Program-made: the position numbers and the translations under genes
Origin: Nitrospira sp.
Lineage (GTDB): Bacteria; Nitrospirota; Nitrospiria; Nitrospirales; Nitrospiraceae
Direction: 5' to 3'
Length of the DNA: 64,000 nt
NCBI GenBank assembly: GCA_024998625.1
Contig: JACOEL010000007.1
Location: 62,001 to 126,000, forward strand
Notes under the pieces: generated by a model
What the model saw: the letters and a program-made list of their open reading frames with translations, nothing else
What the model was told of the DNA's origin: nothing
Database searches by the model: none
Shown: positions 17,836 through 26,138 of the stretch, piece by piece
Layout of the letters: each line of letters begins with the position of its first letter
Position numbering within the stretch: position 1 is the first letter of the stretch

Positions 17836-19212
17836 ATGCAGCAACGTATCTTCGGTTTAGAAAACGAGTACGGCCTCATTTTCTCTCCGAACGGGAAGAT
17901 TTATCTTCCGATGGAGAAAGTGTTGGGCTATATCTTCGAAGGCCTTATTCCGAACAGCTGGCCGTCGAATGCATTCCTGGTCAACGGCGCGCGCTTTTAT
18001 CAGGATACCGGCTGCCATCCGGAGTACTCCACGCCGGAGTGCGACAATATCCTCGATTTGGTCATCCACGATAAGGCGGGCGAGCGCTTGCTGGAAGCCT
18101 GTTTGCCGGCGGCGGAAGAGCGCCTGCGGGAAGAGGGGCTGTCCGGAGAAATCTATATTTTCAAGAACAACACCGATTCACTCGGTAATACGTACGGCTG
18201 CCATGAAAATTATCTCATGCGCCGGGACGTGGATTTCTGGAAGGTCACTGAGCAACTCATTCCGTTTTTCGTGACCCGGCAGATCTATTCCGGCGCCGGT
18301 AAGGTCCTGAAAGTCTCGGGTAAACCGCAGTACTTCATCTCGCAGCGCGCCCAGCATATTCATGAAAAGACTTCCTCCTCGACGACTTCGTCCAGGAGTA
18401 TCATCAACACCCGTGACGAGCCCCACGCCGATGCGGAGAAATATCGGCGGCTCCACATCATTGTGGGCGACTCCAATATGTCGGAGTATGCGACGTATTT
18501 GAAAGTCGGCACGGCCACGTTGGTGCTCTCGATGATCGAAGCCGGGTATTCGGTCAGCGGGATGGAACTCGAAGATCCTGTGAAAGCCATCCGTGAAATT
18601 TCCCGCGATCCGACCCTCAACAAGAAGGTGAAGCTGGATGACGGCCGGCAGATGACTGCCGTCGAGATCCAGCGCATCTACGTCAAGCGCGCGAAAGAGT
18701 TTCTGGCGGAGCAGGCGCACGATCCGGTGCTGGACGATGTGTGGGAGAAGTGGGTGTCGGTGTTGGATCGCCTGGAAGAGGATCCGATGCAACTGGTGCA
18801 CGAGGTCGATTGGGTGATGAAAAAGCATCTGATTCAGTCGTACACCGACAAGAAGGATTGCGGCTGGGATGACCCCCGGGTGTTCCTGCTGGATTTGCAA
18901 TTTCATGACGTGAAACGAACCCGCGGACTGTATTATTTGATGGAAAATCGAGGGATGGCCGCGCGGGTCGTGGAGGAGGAATCGGTGCAACGGGCGATGT
19001 CCGTGCCGCCTCAAACCACGCGCGCAAAAGTCCGCGGCGACTTTATCCGGTTTGCGCGGGCCAAGAACCGGTCGTATACGGTCGACTGGACGTATTTGAA
19101 GTTGAACGGGTACTGGGAAGAGACCATTCTCTGCATGGATCCGTTCAGCGCGGTGAACCGGCGGGTCGAAGAATTGTTATCACAAGTGTCCGGCGCGCGA
19201 TTGTATCGATGA
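17836..19212 (+). CDS. pafA: Pup-protein ligase PafA
   Basis: PafA activates the C-terminal glutamate of the Pup-type modifier and joins it to substrate lysines. The track start at 17725 is too long. ATG 17836, preceded by AAGGAAA, gives MQQRIFGLENEYGLIF and 458 residues, the usual PafA size. NGARFYQDTGCHPEYSTPE carries the catalytic Asp (residue 57). KNNTDSLGNTYGCHENYL and NTRDEPHADAEKYRRLHIIV are typical, and the C-terminal FTVDW-like patch appears as YTVDWTYLKLNGYWEE. It is distinguished from Dop by its shorter length and missing Dop loop. Confidence 0.94.
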   Translation: MQQRIFGLENEYGLIFSPNGKIYLPMEKVLGYIFEGLIPNSWPSNAFLVNGARFYQDTGCHPEYSTPECDNILDLVIHDKAGERLLEACLPAAEERLREEGLSGEIYIFKNNTDSLGNTYGCHENYLMRRDVDFWKVTEQLIPFFVTRQIYSGAGKVLKVSGKPQYFISQRAQHIHEKTSSSTTSSRSIINTRDEPHADAEKYRRLHIIVGDSNMSEYATYLKVGTATLVLSMIEAGYSVSGMELEDPVKAIREISRDPTLNKKVKLDDGRQMTAVEIQRIYVKRAKEFLAEQAHDPVLDDVWEKWVSVLDRLEEDPMQLVHEVDWVMKKHLIQSYTDKKDCGWDDPRVFLLDLQFHDVKRTRGLYYLMENRGMAARVVEEESVQRAMSVPPQTTRAKVRGDFIRFARAKNRSYTVDWTYLKLNGYWEETILCMDPFSAVNRRVEELLSQVSGARLYR

Positions 19213-19244
19213 CAGAGGGGCACGGGCAGAGACGAGACAAGACC

Positions 19245-20231
19245 ATGTCGTTCCTGGATCGCTTTCTCATCATTTCGGTCGTGCTGCTGACGAGTGTGTT
19301 TCCCGTCGAGCTCTTTCCGAACACGGGACCGGTGCCTCGTGGCGGCGACGGGCAATTCAGCGGCAAGCAGGGTCAAGTGATCCTCATCAACGTGCCGGAT
19401 ATCAAGGATGCGGCCAGCGTCAAAGGCCAATTTTTGGGGCGCAGGGTGACGCTCTTTCCGGACCCTTCTTCCGGCGGCGGCGTCGGGTACATCGGTTTAC
19501 TGGGGATCGACCTACAAGACGAGCCCGGGGCGCATGAGCTCACGATCGAGGCCCAACTGGGTGAGCAGACACGCCATTTTTCCTATCAGGTGTTGGTGCT
19601 GAAGGAGAAGTTCGCCGTCGAGCATCTGAAGTTGCCGAAAGACAAGGTCGATCTCGACGAGAAAGCGGCTGCGCGCTGGAAGGCCGAACAGGAGCAGGTT
19701 CGCAAGGCGCTGGCTGAGGAGTCTGCCATGCGGCTCTGGCAAGCCGGGTTCATCGAACCGGTTCATGGTAAGCGGACAGGAATTTTCGGCAGTGTTCGTA
19801 TCATGAACGGTCAAGCGAGAAACCCGCACAACGGCGAAGATATCGGCGCGCCGATGGGCACCGACGTGATGGCCAGCAATGACGGTGTCGTCCGGCTCAT
19901 TGTGGACCATATCTTTTCAGGCCGCGGCATCTTTGTGGACCACGGTCTCGGTCTGTACTCAATGTATTTTCACCTCTCCGACGTGCTGGTGAAAGAAGGT
20001 GATTTGATCAAGGCCGGCCAGATCATCGGCAAAGTCGGGGCCACCGGTCGGGCGACCGGCCCGCACTTGCATTGGGGCATGAAGGTCAACGGCGCGCGCG
20101 TGAACCCCTACGCGCTGCTCGAATTGCCCCTTCCCCAGAACCCTGCCGCTGCACGACCTGTGTTGGCCGTCCCGACGCGTCCCGCACAGGTCGAATCAAG
20201 CACCCCCGCAGTCGGCGGAGATACGCGATAA
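19245..20231 (+). CDS. M23 family metallopeptidase with intact zinc motifs
   Basis: Probable secreted peptidoglycan endopeptidase. ATG 19245 (MSFLDRFLIISVVLLTSVFP) gives about 328 residues with an N-terminal signal/anchor; ATG 19209, overlapping the pafA stop, is an alternative. An Ig-like N-terminal region is followed by a C-terminal LytM domain (about residues 190-300). All zinc ligands are visible: NPHNGEDIGAPMG, YSMYFHLSD and GPHLHWGMKVNG. Unlike the EnvC-like protein at 7838, it should therefore be active. A link to the proteasome genes may be positional only. Confidence 0.88.
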   Translation: MSFLDRFLIISVVLLTSVFPVELFPNTGPVPRGGDGQFSGKQGQVILINVPDIKDAASVKGQFLGRRVTLFPDPSSGGGVGYIGLLGIDLQDEPGAHELTIEAQLGEQTRHFSYQVLVLKEKFAVEHLKLPKDKVDLDEKAAARWKAEQEQVRKALAEESAMRLWQAGFIEPVHGKRTGIFGSVRIMNGQARNPHNGEDIGAPMGTDVMASNDGVVRLIVDHIFSGRGIFVDHGLGLYSMYFHLSDVLVKEGDLIKAGQIIGKVGATGRATGPHLHWGMKVNGARVNPYALLELPLPQNPAAARPVLAVPTRPAQVESSTPAVGGDTR

Positions 20232-20301
20232 CGCGACTCGCTGCCGACGTACCCTCCCATCTGGTGGCGGATCGATGCTCAGGATCCGTGCCCCGTTTCT
20301 C

Positions 20302-22728
20302 TTAGGTCTGATTCGACCACGTTGGATCAAGCGCGGCGTTCACCGCCTTTATCAGTGAGTCGGGGGTATAGGGCTTGGGCAGAAATGTGGTCCGTGCATC
20401 AAGCTGTTCCAGTATCGATCCCTCTCGGTCTGAATAGCCGGAGGTGAGGATGATGTTGATCTCCGGTTGCAACGTCCGGAGTTCGGCGGCGAGTTGTATC
20501 CCCCCTATGCCGGGCATCACCAAATCGGTAATCAAGAGTGAGAGTTTTCCTCCCCGCTGGCGAACCAGCTGGCGCGCTTCCTCGCCGGTTCGCGCGGCCA
20601 GTACCGTATGATGTTGTCCGGCCAGCACCGTCTGTGCCAGGCCTCGCACCATATCATTGTCTTCGACCAGGAGAATAGTTTCCGACTGTTCACTGATGCT
20701 CCTGGGGTGAGCCACAGGGCGCGGCGATTCGGAATCCTCGTCGATGCGCGGCAGATAAATCGTAAATGTGGTGCCGCGTCCGGGCTCGCTCTCAATCCCG
20801 ACCGTCCCTCCGCTCTGCCGGACGATTCCGTAGACCGTGGACAATCCGAGGCCGGTGCCTTTGCCCAGTTCCTTCGTGGTGAAAAACGGCTCAAACACGT
20901 GAGCGACCGTGTCGGCATCCATCCCGCATCCTGTGTCCCGGACGGCCAGCGTGACGTACGGGCCAGGGGTGAGGGGATCGGGCCAGAGCGGATCGGAGTG
21001 AGTGATCGAGACCGATTTCGTCTCCAGGTCCAGGCGGCCTCCCTGCGGCATCGCATCGCGCGCGTTGACCACCAAATTCATCACGACCTGCTCGATTTGG
21101 CCGGGATCCGCCTTGATTCGTCCAAGCGCAGGATCCAAGGTGAGGGCGAGTTGAATGTCTTCCCCGATAACACGTTTCATGAGCTCGACGATGTCGGTCA
21201 CCCGGTCATTCAAGTTGAGCGGTTGGCGTTCCACCATCTGGTGACGCGTGAAGGCCAACAACTGCCGGGTGAGGGCAGTGGCTTTATTGCCGGCTTCCCT
21301 GATTTGTGCCATGCCGCGCTGCGTCCGGGTGGTTTGTCCCGGCTCATCCGTCAAGAGCTCAGCCCAGCTATTGATAATCGTCAAAAGATTGTTAAAGTCG
21401 TGTGCAATTCCTCCGGCCATGCGACCCAGGGCTTCCATTTTCTGCGCCTGGCGGAGTTGGCGTTCGAGATCCTTTCGGTGAAGAAATTGAGTGATCATGG
21501 CCCCCAACTCGGAAGCCCGTTCCAATCGGGATGAGCTGGGCCGCAGCCGTTCGTAGGTGAGAAACTCCATGACCCCCAGGATCTCTTTCCCTGTGTGAAT
21601 GGGGAACGCGAGCCCTCCGTGGAAGTCGGCTTCCTGCGCGGCGTGAAGGATCGGGCAGTCGGCCTCGTTGAGAATATCCGGGCAGAGGGTGGCATGCCCT
21701 GTCTTCCAGACCTGGCCGGCCAAACCCGCTCCCTGTCGCAGGGCAAGGCTCCGATAGATTCGGGCGAAGTTCTCGACAGGGAGGCCCGGCTGGTGCCACA
21801 GGGCATTGCAGCGCAAGGTCTTGTCTTGTTGCACCAGCCACAATGCGCCCAGTGTCCAGCTTTGGAGCTCGCACATGGTGCGAAGAATTGTGGGGACCGC
21901 TTCACTGAGCGAGGCGGATTCTTCAAGCGCGAGGCCGACGGCGAGTTGAACGGCGTGCATGGTTTCGGCTTGCCGGCGTTCGGTGATGTCGGCCTTGGCG
22001 CCGATCATGCGGTAAGGATGGCCTTCATGGTCTCGAAGCACATACCCGTGATCAATGATATAGGCATAGGTGCCGTCGGCTCGACGAAATCGATATTCGG
22101 CTGTCCACAGGTTCTGGTCCGACTGAAGCACTTGAGCGAGGTTGGTGAGAACCGCGGCCTGGTCCTCGGGATGAATCTGCTCTGCCCAGGGAATGTGGCC
22201 TCGCCGAAGATTCTCAGGGGCGGAACCATATACCGATTGGTGCGCCTCGTTGAACCACGTCACGCCGGAGGTGATTTCCCAGTCCCAGATGCCGTCGCGG
22301 GTGGCGAGGCAGGTTAGATGAAACCGCTCCTCGCTCTTCCGTAAGGCTTGCTCGACGCGGTGCCGGCCCATGGCATAACGGATGGCGCGTCGGAGCGCGT
22401 CCCCCGTCAGCCGGCCCTTTACGAGATAGTCCTGCGCGCCGCGCAGGAGGGATTGCTCAGCCACCACGTCGTTATCCAGGCCCGTCAGCACGATGACCGG
22501 CGCGTCATGCGCTTGAGCCCGCACCCGATCGAGCGTCTCCAGGCCTTGGCTGTCCGGCAGCGAAAGATCGACCAGGACGGCATCCACCGGGCATTCCGCT
22601 AATTTTTTAACGCCCGTTTGAAGCCTGTCCGCCCAGTTGAGCGTGACTGCGTCCGTCGACTGCGCGCAAAGCGCCTGCTGGATCAGCTCGGCATCATCTT
22701 CGTTGTCCTCGATCAGCAACACATGCAT
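20302..22728 (-). CDS. Hybrid histidine kinase (REC-PAS-GAF-HisKA-HATPase-REC)
   Basis: Soluble 808-residue hybrid kinase; no transmembrane segment is visible. The N-terminal receiver begins MHVLLIEDNEDDAELIQQAL, with acceptor Asp in AVLVDLSLPDSQG. A PAS domain with PAC tail follows (RMIGAKADITERRQAE), then a GAF domain (about residues 255-410). The HisKA H-box is GRMAGGIAHDFNNLL, and the HATPase contains DTGCGMDADTV and KGTGLGLSTVYGIV. A C-terminal receiver has LLITDLVMPGIGG. It is the last gene of a three-gene signalling operon, four bases after the lone receiver gene; its start codon lies in a perfect palindrome. Confidence 0.92.
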   Translation of the reverse strand: MHVLLIEDNEDDAELIQQALCAQSTDAVTLNWADRLQTGVKKLAECPVDAVLVDLSLPDSQGLETLDRVRAQAHDAPVIVLTGLDNDVVAEQSLLRGAQDYLVKGRLTGDALRRAIRYAMGRHRVEQALRKSEERFHLTCLATRDGIWDWEITSGVTWFNEAHQSVYGSAPENLRRGHIPWAEQIHPEDQAAVLTNLAQVLQSDQNLWTAEYRFRRADGTYAYIIDHGYVLRDHEGHPYRMIGAKADITERRQAETMHAVQLAVGLALEESASLSEAVPTILRTMCELQSWTLGALWLVQQDKTLRCNALWHQPGLPVENFARIYRSLALRQGAGLAGQVWKTGHATLCPDILNEADCPILHAAQEADFHGGLAFPIHTGKEILGVMEFLTYERLRPSSSRLERASELGAMITQFLHRKDLERQLRQAQKMEALGRMAGGIAHDFNNLLTIINSWAELLTDEPGQTTRTQRGMAQIREAGNKATALTRQLLAFTRHQMVERQPLNLNDRVTDIVELMKRVIGEDIQLALTLDPALGRIKADPGQIEQVVMNLVVNARDAMPQGGRLDLETKSVSITHSDPLWPDPLTPGPYVTLAVRDTGCGMDADTVAHVFEPFFTTKELGKGTGLGLSTVYGIVRQSGGTVGIESEPGRGTTFTIYLPRIDEDSESPRPVAHPRSISEQSETILLVEDNDMVRGLAQTVLAGQHHTVLAARTGEEARQLVRQRGGKLSLLITDLVMPGIGGIQLAAELRTLQPEINIILTSGYSDREGSILEQLDARTTFLPKPYTPDSLIKAVNAALDPTWSNQT

Positions 22729-22733
22729 GTGTT
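22718..22733. repeat. Perfect 16-bp palindrome over a start codon
   Basis: AACACATGCATGTGTT is its own reverse complement. It covers the ATG of the hybrid kinase gene and abuts the stop of the upstream receiver gene. It could hinder or time initiation of the kinase, or serve as a binding site; neither can be decided from sequence alone. Confidence 0.6.
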
Positions 22734-23172
22734 ACCTCTTCAGCGTCGGGACTCGTGAGACCAGCGTCCAGTAGAGTTCGAACTCTTTCACAACCGACAG
22801 GAACCGGCTGAAGGTGACAGGCTTTCGAATATACGAGCAGGCGCCCTGCTCAAATGACCGCACGATATCCTCCTCGCGCTCACTGACGGTCAGCATGACG
22901 ACCGGGAGCGGACGAAAGCGGGGGTCGGACTTAATTTCAATCAACACCTCGAGTCCGGTTTTCTTCGGCATGTTGATATCGAGGAGCACCAGGCCTGGGA
23001 ACGGACATTGGCTGAAAGGACCCTCACCCCGCAAATAGGCCAGCGCCTCTTCGCCGTCCCGTACGATGGCCACGCGATTGGCCATGTTCACGGTCTCGAA
23101 GGCTTCCCGGATCAGCAAGATGTCGTCTTCATTGTCTTCTGCGATGAGAATATCAAAGGGCCGCATGGTCAT
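22732..23172 (-). CDS. Single-domain response regulator (Rcp1-like receiver)
   Basis: A 146-residue stand-alone receiver without output domain. DILIAEDNEDDILLIREAF gives the acidic pocket, LVLLDINMPKKTGLEVL the phosphoacceptor Asp, and VVMLTVSE plus YIRKPV the conserved Thr and Lys. The DNEDD type of acidic start and the short C-terminal tail resemble receivers partnered with PAS/phytochrome-like kinases. Start and stop overlap or nearly touch the flanking kinase genes (ATGA with the upstream one), so a phosphorelay linking the three products is likely. Confidence 0.92.
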   Translation of the reverse strand: MTMRPFDILIAEDNEDDILLIREAFETVNMANRVAIVRDGEEALAYLRGEGPFSQCPFPGLVLLDINMPKKTGLEVLIEIKSDPRFRPLPVVMLTVSEREEDIVRSFEQGACSYIRKPVTFSRFLSVVKEFELYWTLVSRVPTLKR

Positions 23173-25922
23173 CGTTGCACCTTCCTCGGACTAGACTGGC
23201 TGACGCCAAATGTGATGAAAAATTCCGATCCGCCACCTTCGCGGGGTTCCACCCAGGCACGGCCACCGTGTCGTTCGGCCACTTGCCGAACGATGGCCAG
23301 TCCTGCGCCGGTCCCCTCTATCTCGCGTCCGACCGCCCGTCGGAAGAGTTCGAATATCCGATCGCGTTGCTCAGGCGCCACCCCCGGACCACGATCCCGC
23401 ACGACCAGGCCGATGAGCTCGGTTCCTTCAAGATCCATCCCGGAATGTGGCGCAATCTCAATGTCAGGAGGTTGCCCGGCGGACGAAAACTTGAGCGCAT
23501 TCGCGACCAGATTATAGATGCCCTGGATGGCCCAGGTGGTATTGACCCGCAGGCGAGGGAGGGGGGAGCGAATCGTGATTCTGGCGCCGGTTTCTTTGAT
23601 GCGCTTCTCCAGCCGACGCAGGACTTCGTGCACCAGCTGTTTCGCGTCGAGGTCGTCGACGGGCGGATCCATGCGTTGTGCGCGGGAGAGATCCAGAATA
23701 TCCGTGAGCAGTTGATCGAGGCGTTGCGTGGCCCGAACGATGCGCCGCAGAAAATCCTGGCCCTTCTCATCGAGCCGGTTTGCATAGCGTTCCTGGATGA
23801 GAACCGAAAAACTTTCAATGGCCCGCAGCGGTTCTTTCAGATCGTGGGAGGTCACGTATAAGAGCGTTTCAAGATCTTTATTTTTTCTGAGAATCATGGT
23901 CTCGGACTGGCGCAGTTGAGTGATATCCCGGTTGGTTTCCAGGACGAGGCTCCGGCCGTTGGTCTTGAGCAATCCCCAGCGGCTGGCCACGAGCACGTCC
24001 CGCCCGTCTTTCGTACGATGGTGAATCTCGCCGGTCCATTCTCCGGTCTGTTCCAATTCGGCCTGGATCGTGTTGAGGGGGGCGGGCAGCCGGCTCTGCA
24101 GCAGACGATTACTGCTCTGCCCCAAGGCTTCCGATCGAGTATAGCCGTACAGCTGTTCGCACCCGCGATTCCACTCCACGATGCCCTGCTCGATATCCCA
24201 AGCGAAAATCGGTTCGTACGACAATTCGATCAGCCGGCGTTGCTGGGTCATCATCTCTTCGGTCCGCTTCCGCGCCGTGATGTCACGCGCGATGGTCGAG
24301 ACGGCGTTGACGAGACCGTGGGCATCCATGATGGGGGAAACCGTTAAGGACACCTGGATACAACTGCCGTCTTTCCGTTTGCGAATGGTTTCGTACTGTC
24401 GCACCGGTGTTCCTGTTTTGATCAGTTCGATCAGTGTGGTTTCTTCCAGCTGGCGGTCCGGGGGAATGAGAAGGAAAATGGAGTGGCCGATGATTTCCTC
24501 GCCGGAGTACCCGAACATGAGCTCGGCGCTCTTGTTCCAGGTCAGAATGCGCCCGTCGAGCGATTTGCTGATGACGGCATCGGAGGAGGATTCGACGATG
24601 GCGGCGAGTCTGGCCTGGATCTCTTGGACCTGTTTACGATCATGCGTATCGGTGTAGGTTCCCACCCACTTCAGGAGGCGGCCGTCCAGGTCCAGGATCG
24701 GCACCGCATGGGCATGGAACCAGCGATAGACGCCATCCGCCCGCTTAAAACGCAGTTCAACGTCGAGGGGGTGGATATGAGCCACTGCATCGTGCCATTG
24801 CTCGGTGATTCTCGGGCGGTCTTCGGGGTGGACGTGCTGGAGACATCCGGTGCTGAAGGGCTCGTCTGCGGACCATCCAGTATAATTCTTCCATTGCGGG
24901 CTGAGATAGTCGCAGGTGCCGTCAGGAAGACAGGTCCAGATCGGCAGCGGAAGCGACTCGACCAGTTCGCGAAACCGGCTTTCGCTGGCGATCAACGCCT
25001 GATGAATCTGGTTGCGTTGCGCCAATTCCTGCTCGAGGCGCTGATTGGTGTCCTCAAGCGCGGCGGTACGTTCTTTGACGAGCGCCTCGAGCGTTTGATG
25101 ACTTTGACGCAGGGCGACATCGGCCTTTCGGCGTTCCGTGATATCGACGAGGGTGGAGCGGCTGGCGATGAACCGACCGTCGGGATCCTTGATGGCCGTG
25201 GCGCTCAGCAGAACCGGCAGCAGGGTACCGTCTTTGCGCCGGATCTCAAACTCCAGATCCCGTACGACTCCTCTCTCGATGAAACGCGGGAACTGTTGGT
25301 GAAACAGTTCGGCAGACTCGGGGGTGAGAAGGTCCAGAAAACGCATTACACCGATGACCTCGTCTTTGCGATAGCCCAGCCAGTCGAGTTCGGTTTGGTT
25401 GATGCCGACGAACATGCCTTGCGAGTTCAGTGAATGGTATCCGCAGGGCGCATGGTCGTAGAGGTCCTGTACGTCCTGCGCGTTTTTCAGCAGCAGGCTC
25501 TCTTTCAATTGCAGGGCCTTGTGTTCCGCTTCCAGGGCTGCCGTCCGTATCAGGCGTTCGGTGGCCCGCCGGTATTGGACGATCAGATGGGCGATGATTG
25601 CAAACATGCCCACCGCGGCGGCGCGATTCAAGAGAGGCATCCATGAGGGCAGGCTGGTGATGGGGCCGGACAGGACGAGACAAAGCAATGTGAGGATGGC
25701 GCTCACTCCCGCCGTGAGGTAGGGAATCCATGTGACAGGAGCCTGGTAGGTGAGGATCAACGGGATGAGGTAGAGAACCCAGACAGGAACACCGAGCGGC
25801 GTCACCACGTCGAGGAAGAAGATGAGCCCGATTGAGACGACAATGAGGCTAAGGATGGCCCGCCCACGAGGGGAAGGAGCACTCGTGCCGGGCTTCAGCG
25901 CCTCGTTCTCGGCTATAGCCAC
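23169..25922 (-). CDS. Membrane-bound multi-PAS sensor histidine kinase
   Basis: A 917-residue kinase. The N terminus holds about four hydrophobic segments (AILSLIVVSIGLIFFLDVV and following, residues 25-120), a MASE-like membrane sensor. Four PAS/PAC repeats follow, recognisable from tails such as STLVDITERRKAD and STIARDITARKRTEE. The HisKA H-box is YVTSHDLKEPLRAIESF, in the style of phytochrome-type kinases. The HATPase has RDRGPGVAPEQRDRIFELF and GTGAGLAIVRQVAERHGG. GTG 25922 is preceded by GAGGAG on the minus strand. It is the first gene of the operon and overlaps the receiver gene by four bases. Confidence 0.92.
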   Translation of the reverse strand: MAIAENEALKPGTSAPSPRGRAILSLIVVSIGLIFFLDVVTPLGVPVWVLYLIPLILTYQAPVTWIPYLTAGVSAILTLLCLVLSGPITSLPSWMPLLNRAAAVGMFAIIAHLIVQYRRATERLIRTAALEAEHKALQLKESLLLKNAQDVQDLYDHAPCGYHSLNSQGMFVGINQTELDWLGYRKDEVIGVMRFLDLLTPESAELFHQQFPRFIERGVVRDLEFEIRRKDGTLLPVLLSATAIKDPDGRFIASRSTLVDITERRKADVALRQSHQTLEALVKERTAALEDTNQRLEQELAQRNQIHQALIASESRFRELVESLPLPIWTCLPDGTCDYLSPQWKNYTGWSADEPFSTGCLQHVHPEDRPRITEQWHDAVAHIHPLDVELRFKRADGVYRWFHAHAVPILDLDGRLLKWVGTYTDTHDRKQVQEIQARLAAIVESSSDAVISKSLDGRILTWNKSAELMFGYSGEEIIGHSIFLLIPPDRQLEETTLIELIKTGTPVRQYETIRKRKDGSCIQVSLTVSPIMDAHGLVNAVSTIARDITARKRTEEMMTQQRRLIELSYEPIFAWDIEQGIVEWNRGCEQLYGYTRSEALGQSSNRLLQSRLPAPLNTIQAELEQTGEWTGEIHHRTKDGRDVLVASRWGLLKTNGRSLVLETNRDITQLRQSETMILRKNKDLETLLYVTSHDLKEPLRAIESFSVLIQERYANRLDEKGQDFLRRIVRATQRLDQLLTDILDLSRAQRMDPPVDDLDAKQLVHEVLRRLEKRIKETGARITIRSPLPRLRVNTTWAIQGIYNLVANALKFSSAGQPPDIEIAPHSGMDLEGTELIGLVVRDRGPGVAPEQRDRIFELFRRAVGREIEGTGAGLAIVRQVAERHGGRAWVEPREGGGSEFFITFGVSQSSPRKVQR

Positions 25923-26138
25923 ATCGCTCCTCTGCAGGAGGCCTGCATCTCAATCAAGAGCCAATATCGCAGGCTATCGCAATTGAAGCTACTATGCACC
26001 AAATTACCTCACGCGAATAGAGTCAATTCGACCTAGGCATTTATCTAGGTGTGGTATTTGCGCATAGGAAGAACGCCGATTCTCGGTCGATGACCGTACA
26101 GGCAACGGCTGGAAGTCTTTCCGGAACCAGGACGGGGC
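25923..26138. promoter_or_regulatory. AT-richer region upstream of the kinase operon
   Basis: This 216-base stretch lies between the GTG start of the kinase operon and the 3' end of the HD-domain gene. It contains a direct repeat TATCGCA at 25965-25971 and 25975-25981, ten bases apart, about one helical turn. It also has an inverted repeat ACCTAG-N8-CTAGGT at 26031-26050. Both are plausible operator or terminator elements. No convincing -35/-10 pair for the minus strand could be picked by eye. Confidence 0.4.
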
